DNA of 5,480 nt, taken from NCBI GenBank assembly GCA_947581885.1, contig CANPWF010000120.1, positions 1-5,480 of the forward strand, read 5' to 3'. Below the pieces are notes generated by a model. The model had not been told where the DNA came from, searched no databases, and saw nothing but the letters and a program-made list of their open reading frames with translations. This DNA is from an uncultured Clostridia bacterium (GTDB taxonomy: Bacteria > Bacillota > Clostridia > Christensenellales > Borkfalkiaceae). This document shows, piece after piece, positions 1 through 5,348 of the stretch. The position numbers were made by a program, and so were the translations under genes. Positions within the stretch are counted from its first letter, which is position 1. The number at the start of each line of letters is the position of its first letter.

Positions 1-20
1 TATAAAAACGCCAAAAAAGC

Positions 21-66
21 GCAAAAAAGAGGTCTGATAGAGCCTTTTTACGGGTTCTATCAGACC
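21..66 (-). terminator. Intrinsic terminator of the tRNA-Glu gene
   Basis: The arms at 31-44 and 53-66 form a 14-bp stem with one G-U pair and an 8-nt loop. Read on the minus strand, the hairpin begins 5 nt after the encoded CCA end of the tRNA and is followed at once by TCTTTTTTGCGC and two more T-runs reaching towards position 1. The plus-strand side of the hairpin has no T-run, so it acts for the leftward transcript only. The tRNA is therefore probably a single-gene transcription unit. Confidence 0.93.
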
Positions 67-71
67 GCGAT

Positions 72-146
72 TGGTGACCTTGCCGGGAATCGAACCCGGG
101 ATTGCGCCGTGAGAGGGCGCCGTCTTAACCGCTTGACCACAAGGCC
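72..146 (-). tRNA. tRNA-Glu, anticodon CUC
   Basis: A complete 75-nt cloverleaf with encoded CCA lies on the minus strand. The acceptor stem GGCCTTG pairs with CAAGGTC, with a G2-U71 wobble. The D-arm is GTC...GAC. The anticodon stem GCGCC/GGCGC encloses the loop CTCTCAC, placing anticodon CTC at 111-113. The T-arm is CCGGG/CCCGG with TTCGATT in the loop, and the discriminator base is A. The D-arm and acceptor closely resemble Bacillus tRNA-Glu as I recall it. It decodes GAG, which suits this GC-rich gene set. A separate tRNA-Glu(UUC) should exist elsewhere to read GAA. It has its own promoter upstream and a terminator directly downstream. Confidence 0.97.
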
Positions 147-212
147 GTATCGTCGCATTTTCTCCCGACAACGCGTCCGCCAAAGGGTACGCTCGCGAGG
201 GGAGGGAAAGCG

Positions 213-224
213 GAACGATCGTTC
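213..224. promoter_or_regulatory. Perfect 12-bp palindrome GAACGATCGTTC, LexA-box-like
   Basis: The site is a perfect palindrome of the form GAAC-N4-GTTC, the core of the Gram-positive LexA (DinR) operator. It sits about 7-18 nt downstream of the expected start of the tRNA-Glu transcript. The flanking bases (G before, A after) and one of the four central bases do not follow the extended Bacillus consensus. One such 12-mer is expected by chance in a window of this size, so a regulatory role is only a possibility. Confidence 0.3.
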
Positions 225-236
225 AAATGCTTGATG

Positions 237-265
237 ATTATACCATATCCTCGCGTATCTTGCAA
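237..265 (-). promoter_or_regulatory. SigA-type promoter of the tRNA-Glu gene
   Basis: On the minus strand the -35 box TTGCAA (260-265) and the perfect -10 box TATAAT (237-242) are separated by exactly 17 bp. The -10 is extended by TGG (TGn). Transcription would start near 230, giving about an 84-nt 5' leader to be removed from the pre-tRNA. An A/T-rich run at 287-300 lies upstream and might act as a distal UP-like element. Confidence 0.88.
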
Positions 266-361
266 TCGATTTTGCGGGGGAAAGTGAAAAATTTTTTATC
301 GGGGGAGGTCCGCGAGCAGGAAAGAAGGAAGGGCCTCTCGTCGATAGGGGAAGCAAAGATC

Positions 362-382
362 CTTCTTCCGATAAGGAAGGAG
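362..382. repeat. Inverted repeat, 8-bp arms, function unknown
   Basis: The arms at 362-369 and 375-382 pair over 8 bp with one G-U around the loop GATAA. Neither strand has a T-run after it, so it is not a terminator. Related CGATA-containing words recur nearby at about 341, 369 and 394. It may be a protein site, a folded RNA element of a low-level transcript, or chance. Confidence 0.3.
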
Positions 383-447
383 ACGGATTTCCTCCGATAG
401 AATTTTCGCGTCTTGGGGAAATTCATCCGACGGAGCGAACTTTCAAC

Positions 448-468
448 GGAAATTCTTTCGGAATTTCC
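448..468. promoter_or_regulatory. Perfect inverted repeat upstream of the nrdR promoter
   Basis: GGAAATTC (448-455) and GAATTTCC (461-468) form a perfect 8-bp inverted repeat with 5-nt spacing. Its centre is about 62 bp upstream of the predicted nrdR start, next to an A8 run. No T-run follows, so it is not a terminator. The position fits an operator or activator site, but it does not match the NrdR-box pattern as I know it. Confidence 0.4.
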
Positions 469-484
469 ACGCAAAAAAAATTTC

Positions 485-513
485 TTTACATTTTCGCGAG
501 GGTGTGCTATAAT
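485..513 (+). promoter_or_regulatory. SigA-type promoter of the nrdR-ispG-exonuclease operon
   Basis: The -35 box TTTACA (485-490) and the perfect -10 box TATAAT (508-513) are spaced by 17 bp, with TGC immediately before the -10 (extended -10). An A8 run at 473-480 lies at about -47 to -40, where an UP element would sit. The transcript should start near 520, leaving a leader of about 24 nt. This looks like a strong constitutive promoter unless the upstream inverted repeat modulates it. Confidence 0.9.
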
Positions 514-523
514 ACATTCAACC

Positions 524-530
524 AAGGAGG
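524..530 (+). promoter_or_regulatory. Ribosome binding site of nrdR with a long spacer
   Basis: AAGGAGG is a full Shine-Dalgarno match but lies 13 nt before the ATG at 544, longer than the usual 5-9 nt. The start is nevertheless fixed by the conserved NrdR beginning MRC-x-x-C, and no start codon closer to the site gives that protein. An in-frame ATG at 502 lies upstream of the -10 box and cannot be used on this transcript. Confidence 0.75.
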
Positions 531-543
531 AAAGAAACGGGTT

Positions 544-1011
544 ATGCGTTGTTTGTATTGCAACTGCACGGAGAGCAAGGTGATCGATTCGCGTTCTGCC
601 GATGACGACAGGACGATCCGCCGTCGGCGCGAGTGCATCGGCTGCGGCAGGCGGTTCACGACGTACGAGACCATCGAAGTCGCGCCCATTCTCGTGGTGA
701 AGTCGGACGGCAACCGTCAGGCATTCGACAAGGGGAAGATCAAGCGCGGCATCATCAAGGCGTGCGAGAAGCGTCCCGTTCCCATCGAAAAGATCGACGA
801 ACTCGTTGAGGACATCTCCAAACGGGTGTACAATTCGATGGAGCAGGAGATCTCCTCCAAGCAGATCGGCGAGATGGTGATGGAAGGGTTGAAGGGGCTC
901 GATGAAGTTGCCTATGTGCGCTATGCTTCGGTGTACCGTTCCTTCAAAGACATCTCTTCCTTCATGTCCGAATTGCAGAGTATGATGGAGAAGAAAGAGT
1001 CGGGGCAGTAA
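544..1011 (+). CDS. nrdR: Transcriptional repressor NrdR
   Basis: This 155-residue protein has the usual NrdR length. NrdR is a cytoplasmic zinc- and ATP-cone-containing repressor that senses (d)ATP and shuts down ribonucleotide reductase genes by binding paired NrdR boxes. The N-terminal zinc ribbon is complete, with Cys3, Cys6, Cys31 and Cys34, followed by the signature IRRRREC (25-31) and RFTTYE (37-42). The ATP-cone spans roughly residues 48-138 and begins with the expected VVKSDGNRQAFDK run. The C-terminus is a short hydrophilic tail. It is the first gene of the operon, 4 nt ahead of ispG. No ribonucleotide reductase gene is in the window and I see no NrdR box at its own promoter, so its targets are elsewhere. 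Confidence 0.97.
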   Translation: MRCLYCNCTESKVIDSRSADDDRTIRRRRECIGCGRRFTTYETIEVAPILVVKSDGNRQAFDKGKIKRGIIKACEKRPVPIEKIDELVEDISKRVYNSMEQEISSKQIGEMVMEGLKGLDEVAYVRYASVYRSFKDISSFMSELQSMMEKKESGQ

Positions 1012-1015
1012 CGGG

Positions 1016-2053
1016 ATGGGAAGAAAGACCGTAAACGTGGGCGGCGTTTTGCTCGGCGGCAGGAAGATCGCCGTGCAGAGCATGACGACCGTCCGTACGA
1101 GCGACGTGGATGCAAGCGTCGCTCAAATTATACGTCTCGCCGAGGCGGGGTGCGATATCGTGCGGGTCGCGGTGCCGAACGAAGAGGACGCGCGGGCGAT
1201 TTCGAAGATCGTTCCCCGTGTGCCCGTGCCCATTGTGGCGGACATCCATTTCTCGGCGCGGCTCGCCGTGCTTGCGGCGGAGAGCGGGGCGCACAAGCTC
1301 CGCGTGAACCCCGGCAATCTCGGCGGGGAGAAGGAAGTCGCCCTCGTTGCGGACTGTTTGAAGGCGCACCATATCCCCGTGCGGGTGGGTTCCAATTCGG
1401 GGAGCATCGCCCCCGCCTTCCTTCAAAAGTACGGGAGAGGGGCGGAAGCCCTCGTGGAGAGTGCGCTCGCGCAGGCGAGGCTCTTCGAAAAGCACGGCGT
1501 TGAGGATATCGTTCTCTCCGTGAAGTCGAGCGACGTTCGGGAGACGGTGGAGGCCTATGCTTCCCTCGCAAAGAAATGTGACTATCCGTTGCACGTCGGC
1601 GTGACGGAAGCGGGCGGCGGAGAATATGCCCTCGTCAAGAGCACGGCGGGCATCGCGCCCCTCCTTTTGAAGGGGATCGGGGACACCATCCGCGTTTCCC
1701 TCTCCGACGATCCCGTGCGGGAAGTGGAGACGGCGCACGAAATTTTGCGTGCCTGCGGGCTGGAAAAGGAGTTCGTCGAGGTCGTCTCCTGTCCCACGTG
1801 CGGCAGGTGCGAATACGACTGTTTGGGGCTCGCCGCGCGGGTGCGCGAGCGGGTGAAGGGGGTAAGAAGATCCCTCCGCGTCGCCGTGATGGGGTGCGTC
1901 GTCAACGGCCCCGGGGAAGCGGCGGGGTGCGACCTCGGCATCGCGGGCGGGAAGGATGCCTGCGTCATCATGCAAAACGGGAAAAACGAGCGCGTGTCGT
2001 CGGAAGATGCCGAACGGGAATTCTTCCGCCGCCTCGAAGAGTTACTTTCATGA
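1016..2053 (+). CDS. ispG: 4-hydroxy-3-methylbut-2-en-1-yl diphosphate synthase (IspG/GcpE)
   Basis: IspG carries out the penultimate step of the MEP isoprenoid pathway, reductive ring opening of MEcPP to HMBPP, using a [4Fe-4S] cluster and flavodoxin or ferredoxin electrons. The 345-residue length fits the short bacterial form. Residues 1-245 form the TIM barrel, with VQSMTT (20-25), ADIHF (75-79), the RVNPGN(L)GG loop (96-104) and GSNSGS (125-130). The C-terminal cluster domain has Cys259 and Cys262 in CPTCGR, Cys294 in MGCVVNGPGE and the fourth ligand Glu301, so the enzyme looks active. It begins 4 nt after the nrdR stop with only a weak ribosome binding site, so translational coupling is likely. 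Its stop overlaps the next start. In many clostridia the upstream neighbours are dxr and rseP; here nrdR takes that place. Confidence 0.97.
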   Translation: MGRKTVNVGGVLLGGRKIAVQSMTTVRTSDVDASVAQIIRLAEAGCDIVRVAVPNEEDARAISKIVPRVPVPIVADIHFSARLAVLAAESGAHKLRVNPGNLGGEKEVALVADCLKAHHIPVRVGSNSGSIAPAFLQKYGRGAEALVESALAQARLFEKHGVEDIVLSVKSSDVRETVEAYASLAKKCDYPLHVGVTEAGGGEYALVKSTAGIAPLLLKGIGDTIRVSLSDDPVREVETAHEILRACGLEKEFVEVVSCPTCGRCEYDCLGLAARVRERVKGVRRSLRVAVMGCVVNGPGEAAGCDLGIAGGKDACVIMQNGKNERVSSEDAEREFFRRLEELLS

Positions 2054-3567
2054 AAAGCAAGCAGTTTTTGGAGGAGATCCGCACGTCCGCAGGGCTTGCG
2101 CGTGCCGTTCTCAAAAGAATCGAAGTGAAGGGGGAGAAGGTCACCTTCTACCTCATCACCGACCTCACTTACGGTGCGGAGGACGTTGCCCATGCGAACG
2201 CCGTCTGCGCCCGCTATGTTCCCGAGGGATTTACGGGCGAAGCGAACGTGATGAAGTCGGTGCCCGACGCGGAGGGGATCCGCCGCTTTATCGCGGACTT
2301 CCTCGGGAAGAGGTTCCCTTCGGTGGCGGCGTTCGTCCGTCCCGACGACATCGAGGCGGTGAAGAGCGGCAGCGGGGGCACTTTCTATATCGGTGCGGAC
2401 GAAAACGACCGCGCCCGTCTCGCCGCGGACGGTGCCATCGACGCGCTCAATGACGCGCTCCAACGCTCGTTCTGCGGGACATGGTTCGGCGAATTCCGCT
2501 TTACGCAGCGGGAAAAGGGGGAGATCGAGCGGGAAATTCCCCCCGAAGAGAGGGTATTCGCGCCCCGTTTCTTCCCCATTGAAAACTACGACCCCATCGA
2601 CGACGGTGCGCCGACCCGCGCCATCTATATTGCCGATCTCGAAAAGGAGATGCAAGGCATCACCGTCTGCGGGACGCTCAGCTATATCGAAGAACGGACG
2701 ACCAAAACGGGAAAGCCGTACTTCTCCTTTACCCTTTCGGATGGCACGGGAAGTATGCGCTGTTCCTATTTCACCCGCTCGGCGACCCTCGAAAAGGTGC
2801 GGGATCTCCGTGCGGGGAACTCCGTCTGCCTCACGGGGGACAACGAGCTCTTCAACGGCGCGTTCTCCTTCCGCGCGAAGAAGGTCGACCGCGGCTCGCC
2901 GCCCGAGGGCTTCGTCCCCGAGACCCGTCCGTCCCGCCCTGTGCCCGCGCAATACCGTGCGGTGTTCCCTTCCCCCGCGAGCGATCTCGTGCAGGGCAAT
3001 CTCTTCGGGGAAAGCGGACTGCCCGCCGACCTTACCGAGGGGAAATTCGTCGTGTTCGACATCGAGACGACGGGGCTCGGCAGCGTCCCCTCCGCAGGGG
3101 GGATGGACCGCATCATCGAACTCGGCGCGGTGAAGATCGAGAGGGGGGCGATTTCCGAAAAGTTCTCCACCTTCGTCTCCTGTCCCGTAAAGCTCTCCGA
3201 TGAGATCGTCAACCTCACGGGGATCACCGATGAAATGCTCGTGGGGGCACCCGATATCGCCGACGTGATCGCCGATTTTTACAGGTTCTGCGACGGTTGC
3301 GCCCTCGTCGGGCACAACGCCCTCGGGTTCGATATCCGCTTCATCCGCTATTATGGGGAGAAAGAGGGCTACCTCTTCGGACACAAGGTATACGATACCC
3401 TCCTCATCGCCCAGCGGGAATTGCACTTTTTGCCCAATCACAAGCTCAACACGCTTGCCGACTATTTCGAATTTACTTTCCGCCATCACAGGGCGTACGA
3501 CGACGCGTTCGTCACCGCCAAGATCTTCATGGAGCTCGTGAAGAGGCGGGGCGGACTGCCCGCATGA
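2050..3567 (+). CDS. PolC-derived protein: N-terminal region, OB fold and DEDDh 3'-5' exonuclease, no PHP or polymerase
   Basis: The 505-residue protein occupies the polC slot between ispG and rimP but is about a third of PolC length (about 1,440). Residues 1-170 resemble the PolC amino-terminal region (VKGEKVTFYLITDL, 26-39). An OB fold spans about 195-280 (ITVCGTL, 204-210; the TKTGKPYF strand, 218-225). A linker rich in Pro and Ser follows. The proofreading exonuclease covers about 332-500, with ExoI FDIETTG (Asp337, Glu339), ExoII GHNALGFD (Asp428) and ExoIII HRAYDD (His480, Asp485), so all catalytic residues are present. Neither PHP half is seen: the metal-binding HLHS and ALTDH type motifs are absent between OB fold and exonuclease, and nothing follows the exonuclease. 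The ATG at 2050 overlaps the ispG stop as ATGA, indicating coupling. The linker holds QGNLF (315-319), a possible clamp-binding motif. It is probably a trans-acting proofreader or repair nuclease; a split PolC is the alternative. Confidence 0.92.
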   Translation: MKSKQFLEEIRTSAGLARAVLKRIEVKGEKVTFYLITDLTYGAEDVAHANAVCARYVPEGFTGEANVMKSVPDAEGIRRFIADFLGKRFPSVAAFVRPDDIEAVKSGSGGTFYIGADENDRARLAADGAIDALNDALQRSFCGTWFGEFRFTQREKGEIEREIPPEERVFAPRFFPIENYDPIDDGAPTRAIYIADLEKEMQGITVCGTLSYIEERTTKTGKPYFSFTLSDGTGSMRCSYFTRSATLEKVRDLRAGNSVCLTGDNELFNGAFSFRAKKVDRGSPPEGFVPETRPSRPVPAQYRAVFPSPASDLVQGNLFGESGLPADLTEGKFVVFDIETTGLGSVPSAGGMDRIIELGAVKIERGAISEKFSTFVSCPVKLSDEIVNLTGITDEMLVGAPDIADVIADFYRFCDGCALVGHNALGFDIRFIRYYGEKEGYLFGHKVYDTLLIAQRELHFLPNHKLNTLADYFEFTFRHHRAYDDAFVTAKIFMELVKRRGGLPA

Positions 3568-3589
3568 CCGATTTTTCGCAAAATTCGAA

Positions 3590-3605
3590 AAAACGCTTGC
3601 GTTTT
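3590..3605. repeat. Short perfect palindrome overlapping the rimP -35 box
   Basis: AAAACGC and GCGTTTT flank a 2-nt centre, a perfect inverted repeat covering the whole -35 box of the next promoter. A weaker AU-rich hairpin (3569-3578 with 3586-3595, one mismatch) overlaps its left half. Either could act as an operator or a weak 3' end for the upstream operon, but neither is followed by a proper U-tract. Confidence 0.3.
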
Positions 3606-3625
3606 GCAAAGAAGTATGGTACAAT
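3597..3625 (+). promoter_or_regulatory. SigA-type promoter of the rimP-nusA operon
   Basis: The -35 box TTGCGT (3597-3602) and the -10 box TACAAT (3620-3625) are spaced by 17 bp, and TGG directly before the -10 gives an extended -10. Transcription would start near 3632, leaving about a 64-nt leader before rimP. This separates rimP-nusA-ylxR from the operon upstream, although read-through from it remains possible. Confidence 0.82.
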
Positions 3626-3651
3626 GCAGATACTTGATCGATGAAAAGAGA

Positions 3652-3684
3652 TCGAGAGCGGTCGCCGCTCTCGAATTTCTTTAT
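3652..3684 (+). terminator. Leader hairpin with interrupted U-tract, candidate attenuator of rimP-nusA
   Basis: CGAGAGCGG (3653-3661) pairs perfectly with CCGCTCTCG (3665-3673) around the loop TCG, and 3652-3674 adds a tenth pair. The tract ATTTCTTTAT (3675-3684) follows. The stem is strong but the U-run is broken by a C and an A, which suggests a weak intrinsic terminator of the kind helped by NusA. It lies downstream of the predicted start near 3632 and ends just before the rimP ribosome binding site (3685-3691), so it would regulate entry into the operon. It could also stop read-through from the upstream operon. Confidence 0.7.
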
Positions 3685-3695
3685 AAGGGGGTCGA

Positions 3696-4151
3696 ATGAA
3701 CATCAAACCGCTCGCCGAGATCGAAGGATTTCTCCGCCCGTATGCGGAGGAAGTCGGCGTGGAGATCGTCGAAGTAAAATGGGACGGGCGCACGAGAACG
3801 CTCACCGTCTTTATCGATAAGGAAGGGGGGCTGGACCTTATCACCTGCGAGAAGTTCCACCGCACGATCGATACCCCTCTCGACGAACTCGATCCCACCT
3901 TCGGCGAAAATTATACGCTCAACTGCTCTTCTCCGGGGCTGGACCGTCCCTTCAAAACGAAGAGGGACTTCGAGCGGCATTTGGGGGAAAAGGTCGAGGT
4001 GCATCTGTACGCGCCAATCAACAAAAAGAAGTACTTCGAGGGCGTTCTTTGTTCCTTCGACGGGGAGAACGTCGTCATCAAAGAGGGGGAGACCGAGCGG
4101 ACGTTCCCCTTTAAGAGTTGTTCCAAAATCTGCCTCCTTATCGAGGTATGA
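3696..4151 (+). CDS. rimP: Ribosome maturation factor RimP
   Basis: RimP binds the 30S subunit and assists its maturation, acting in the cytoplasm on assembly of the head region. At 151 residues it has normal family length. The N-terminal alpha/beta domain (about 1-85) contains the family signature SSPGLDRPF (78-86), and DFERHLG (91-97) leads into the C-terminal SH3-like barrel (about 98-151). The start is the ATG at 3696, preceded by AAGGGGG at 3685-3691. It is the first gene of the operon, 21 nt before nusA, the conserved arrangement across bacteria. Nothing is missing. Confidence 0.96.
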   Translation: MNIKPLAEIEGFLRPYAEEVGVEIVEVKWDGRTRTLTVFIDKEGGLDLITCEKFHRTIDTPLDELDPTFGENYTLNCSSPGLDRPFKTKRDFERHLGEKVEVHLYAPINKKKYFEGVLCSFDGENVVIKEGETERTFPFKSCSKICLLIEV

Positions 4152-4172
4152 ATAAATTATCAGGAGTTTAAC

Positions 4173-5348
4173 ATGGCGAAGAAAGTCAACAAAGAATGGG
4201 AAGATTTCTTCCCCGCGCTTGCCGAGCTCGAACGGGAAAAGGGGATCAGCGAACAGGCGTTTTTGGAGACGCTTTCGAACGCGCTCGCTTCCGCCTATAA
4301 AAAGCAGGCGGATATCGACGCTTCGGGGACGGTCGAAGTGAGGCTCGATCCCGAAAAGGGCTCCATCCGTTACTTCATGCACCGCGTCGTCGTCGACGAC
4401 GAGAAAGAGGAATTGGAGGACGGGGAGATCTATTTGGAGGACGCTCGCCTCATCAAAAAGAACATCAAAGCGGGCGAAGAACTCGTCGAAGAGTTCGTCC
4501 CCCTCAACTTCTCCCGCATCGCCGCACAGACGGCGCGGCAGGTCATTTTCCAGAAGCTCCACGAGATGGAGCGCGACAATACCATCAACGAGTTCTCGGA
4601 TAAGGAAGGGGAACTCATGAGCGGGCTCGTCCGCAAGGTGGATATGCGCAACGTCTACATCGAGATCGGGAAGGGGCAGATCGAGGGCGTGATGCTCCCG
4701 CAGGATCAGGTCCCCGGCGAACGCTACAACGCGGGCGATCGGATCAAGGTGTTCGTGAAGAGAGTGCGCAGCGGCGGAAGGAACGCGCAGGTGCTCGTCT
4801 CCCGCGCCGCCCCCGGGCTCGTGAAGCGGCTCTTCGAGGAAGAGGTCCCCGAGATCAAACAGGGGACGGTGCTCATCAAGTCCGTCTCCCGCGAAGCGGG
4901 CAGGCGCACAAAGATCGCGATCGCTTCCCAAGATCCCCGCGTCGACGCGGTGGGCGCGTGCGTCGGCAACAAGGGTGCCCGCGTCAACGCCGTCGTGCAG
5001 GAACTCGGCGGCGAAAAGATCGATATCATCCTTTGGAGCGAAAACCCCCTCGAATTCATCGCCAAATCGCTCTCTCCCGCGACGGTCGTCTCCGTCACGC
5101 AGGTGGGGGAGAAAGCGGCGATCGCCGTCGTTCCCGACGAAAAGCTCTCGCTCGCCATCGGGAGAGACGGGCAGAACGCCCGCCTCGCCGCCCGTCTCAC
5201 GGGTTGGAAGATCGACGTGAAGAGCGAATCCGCCGCCGAAAAGCTCGACCTCGGGTTGACCCCCGCCGAAGAGACAACGGACGCGGAGAACTTCGATACG
5301 CCCGCAGAGGAAGAGCCCGTCTCTTCCCCCGAGGGAACGGAGGAATAA
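4173..5348 (+). CDS. nusA: Transcription termination/antitermination factor NusA
   Basis: NusA binds RNA polymerase and nascent RNA, promoting pausing and intrinsic termination. The 391 residues follow the short Gram-positive layout. The polymerase-binding N-terminal domain (about 1-140) includes the EREKGISEQAF helix (20-30). The S1 domain is about 145-212 (GLVRKVD, 151-157). KH1 carries GNKG (265-268) within VGACVGNKGAR, and KH2 carries GRDG (330-333) within LAIGRDGQNARLAAR. The C-terminus ends in a roughly 40-residue acidic tail with 14 Asp/Glu and one Lys, and lacks the acidic repeats of the longer E. coli protein. The ribosome binding site AGGAG (4162-4166) is 6 nt from the ATG. It may control its own operon through the hairpin upstream of rimP. 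Confidence 0.97.
   Translation: MAKKVNKEWEDFFPALAELEREKGISEQAFLETLSNALASAYKKQADIDASGTVEVRLDPEKGSIRYFMHRVVVDDEKEELEDGEIYLEDARLIKKNIKAGEELVEEFVPLNFSRIAAQTARQVIFQKLHEMERDNTINEFSDKEGELMSGLVRKVDMRNVYIEIGKGQIEGVMLPQDQVPGERYNAGDRIKVFVKRVRSGGRNAQVLVSRAAPGLVKRLFEEEVPEIKQGTVLIKSVSREAGRRTKIAIASQDPRVDAVGACVGNKGARVNAVVQELGGEKIDIILWSENPLEFIAKSLSPATVVSVTQVGEKAAIAVVPDEKLSLAIGRDGQNARLAARLTGWKIDVKSESAAEKLDLGLTPAEETTDAENFDTPAEEEPVSSPEGTEE

Larger units (their letters stand above)
147..543. other. Intergenic control region between tRNA-Glu and nrdR
   Basis: This stretch of about 400 bases holds no credible gene. It contains the tRNA leader and promoter on the left, the nrdR promoter and ribosome binding site on the right, a 12-bp palindrome (213-224) and two inverted repeats (362-382 and 448-468). 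Between 266 and 361 I see nothing I can name. The open frames that cross it are antisense extensions of shadow frames, with no ribosome binding site or recognisable product. Confidence 0.8.

Noticed and set aside
72..146. tRNA-Glu as an integration site
   Set aside because: No direct repeat of the tRNA 3' end, integrase or mobile gene is visible in the window.
60..356. Open frame of 98 codons on the minus strand over the tRNA gene
   Set aside because: It overlaps the tRNA and its promoter, and the translated tRNA sequence produces an Arg-rich end. It is not a gene.
238..1083. Open frame of 281 codons on the minus strand across the control region and nrdR
   Set aside because: It runs opposite nrdR and through the nrdR promoter, with no start signal and low-complexity content.
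1798..2049. Upstream extension of the PolC-like frame
   Set aside because: The extra codons overlap the ispG C-terminal cluster domain and read as Arg-rich noise. The ATG at 2050 begins the PolC-like similarity and overlaps the ispG stop in the usual coupling pattern.
1582..3624. Open frame of 680 codons on the minus strand
   Set aside because: It lies entirely opposite ispG and the PolC-like gene. Its protein is a GC-driven antisense reading with no recognisable domain, no ribosome binding site and no promoter. Both plus-strand genes have intact catalytic motifs.
3568..3695. Frameshifted remainder of polC after the exonuclease
   Set aside because: The gap is only 128 bases, is AT-rich and contains a promoter, a hairpin and a ribosome binding site. 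No frame resembles PHP or polymerase.
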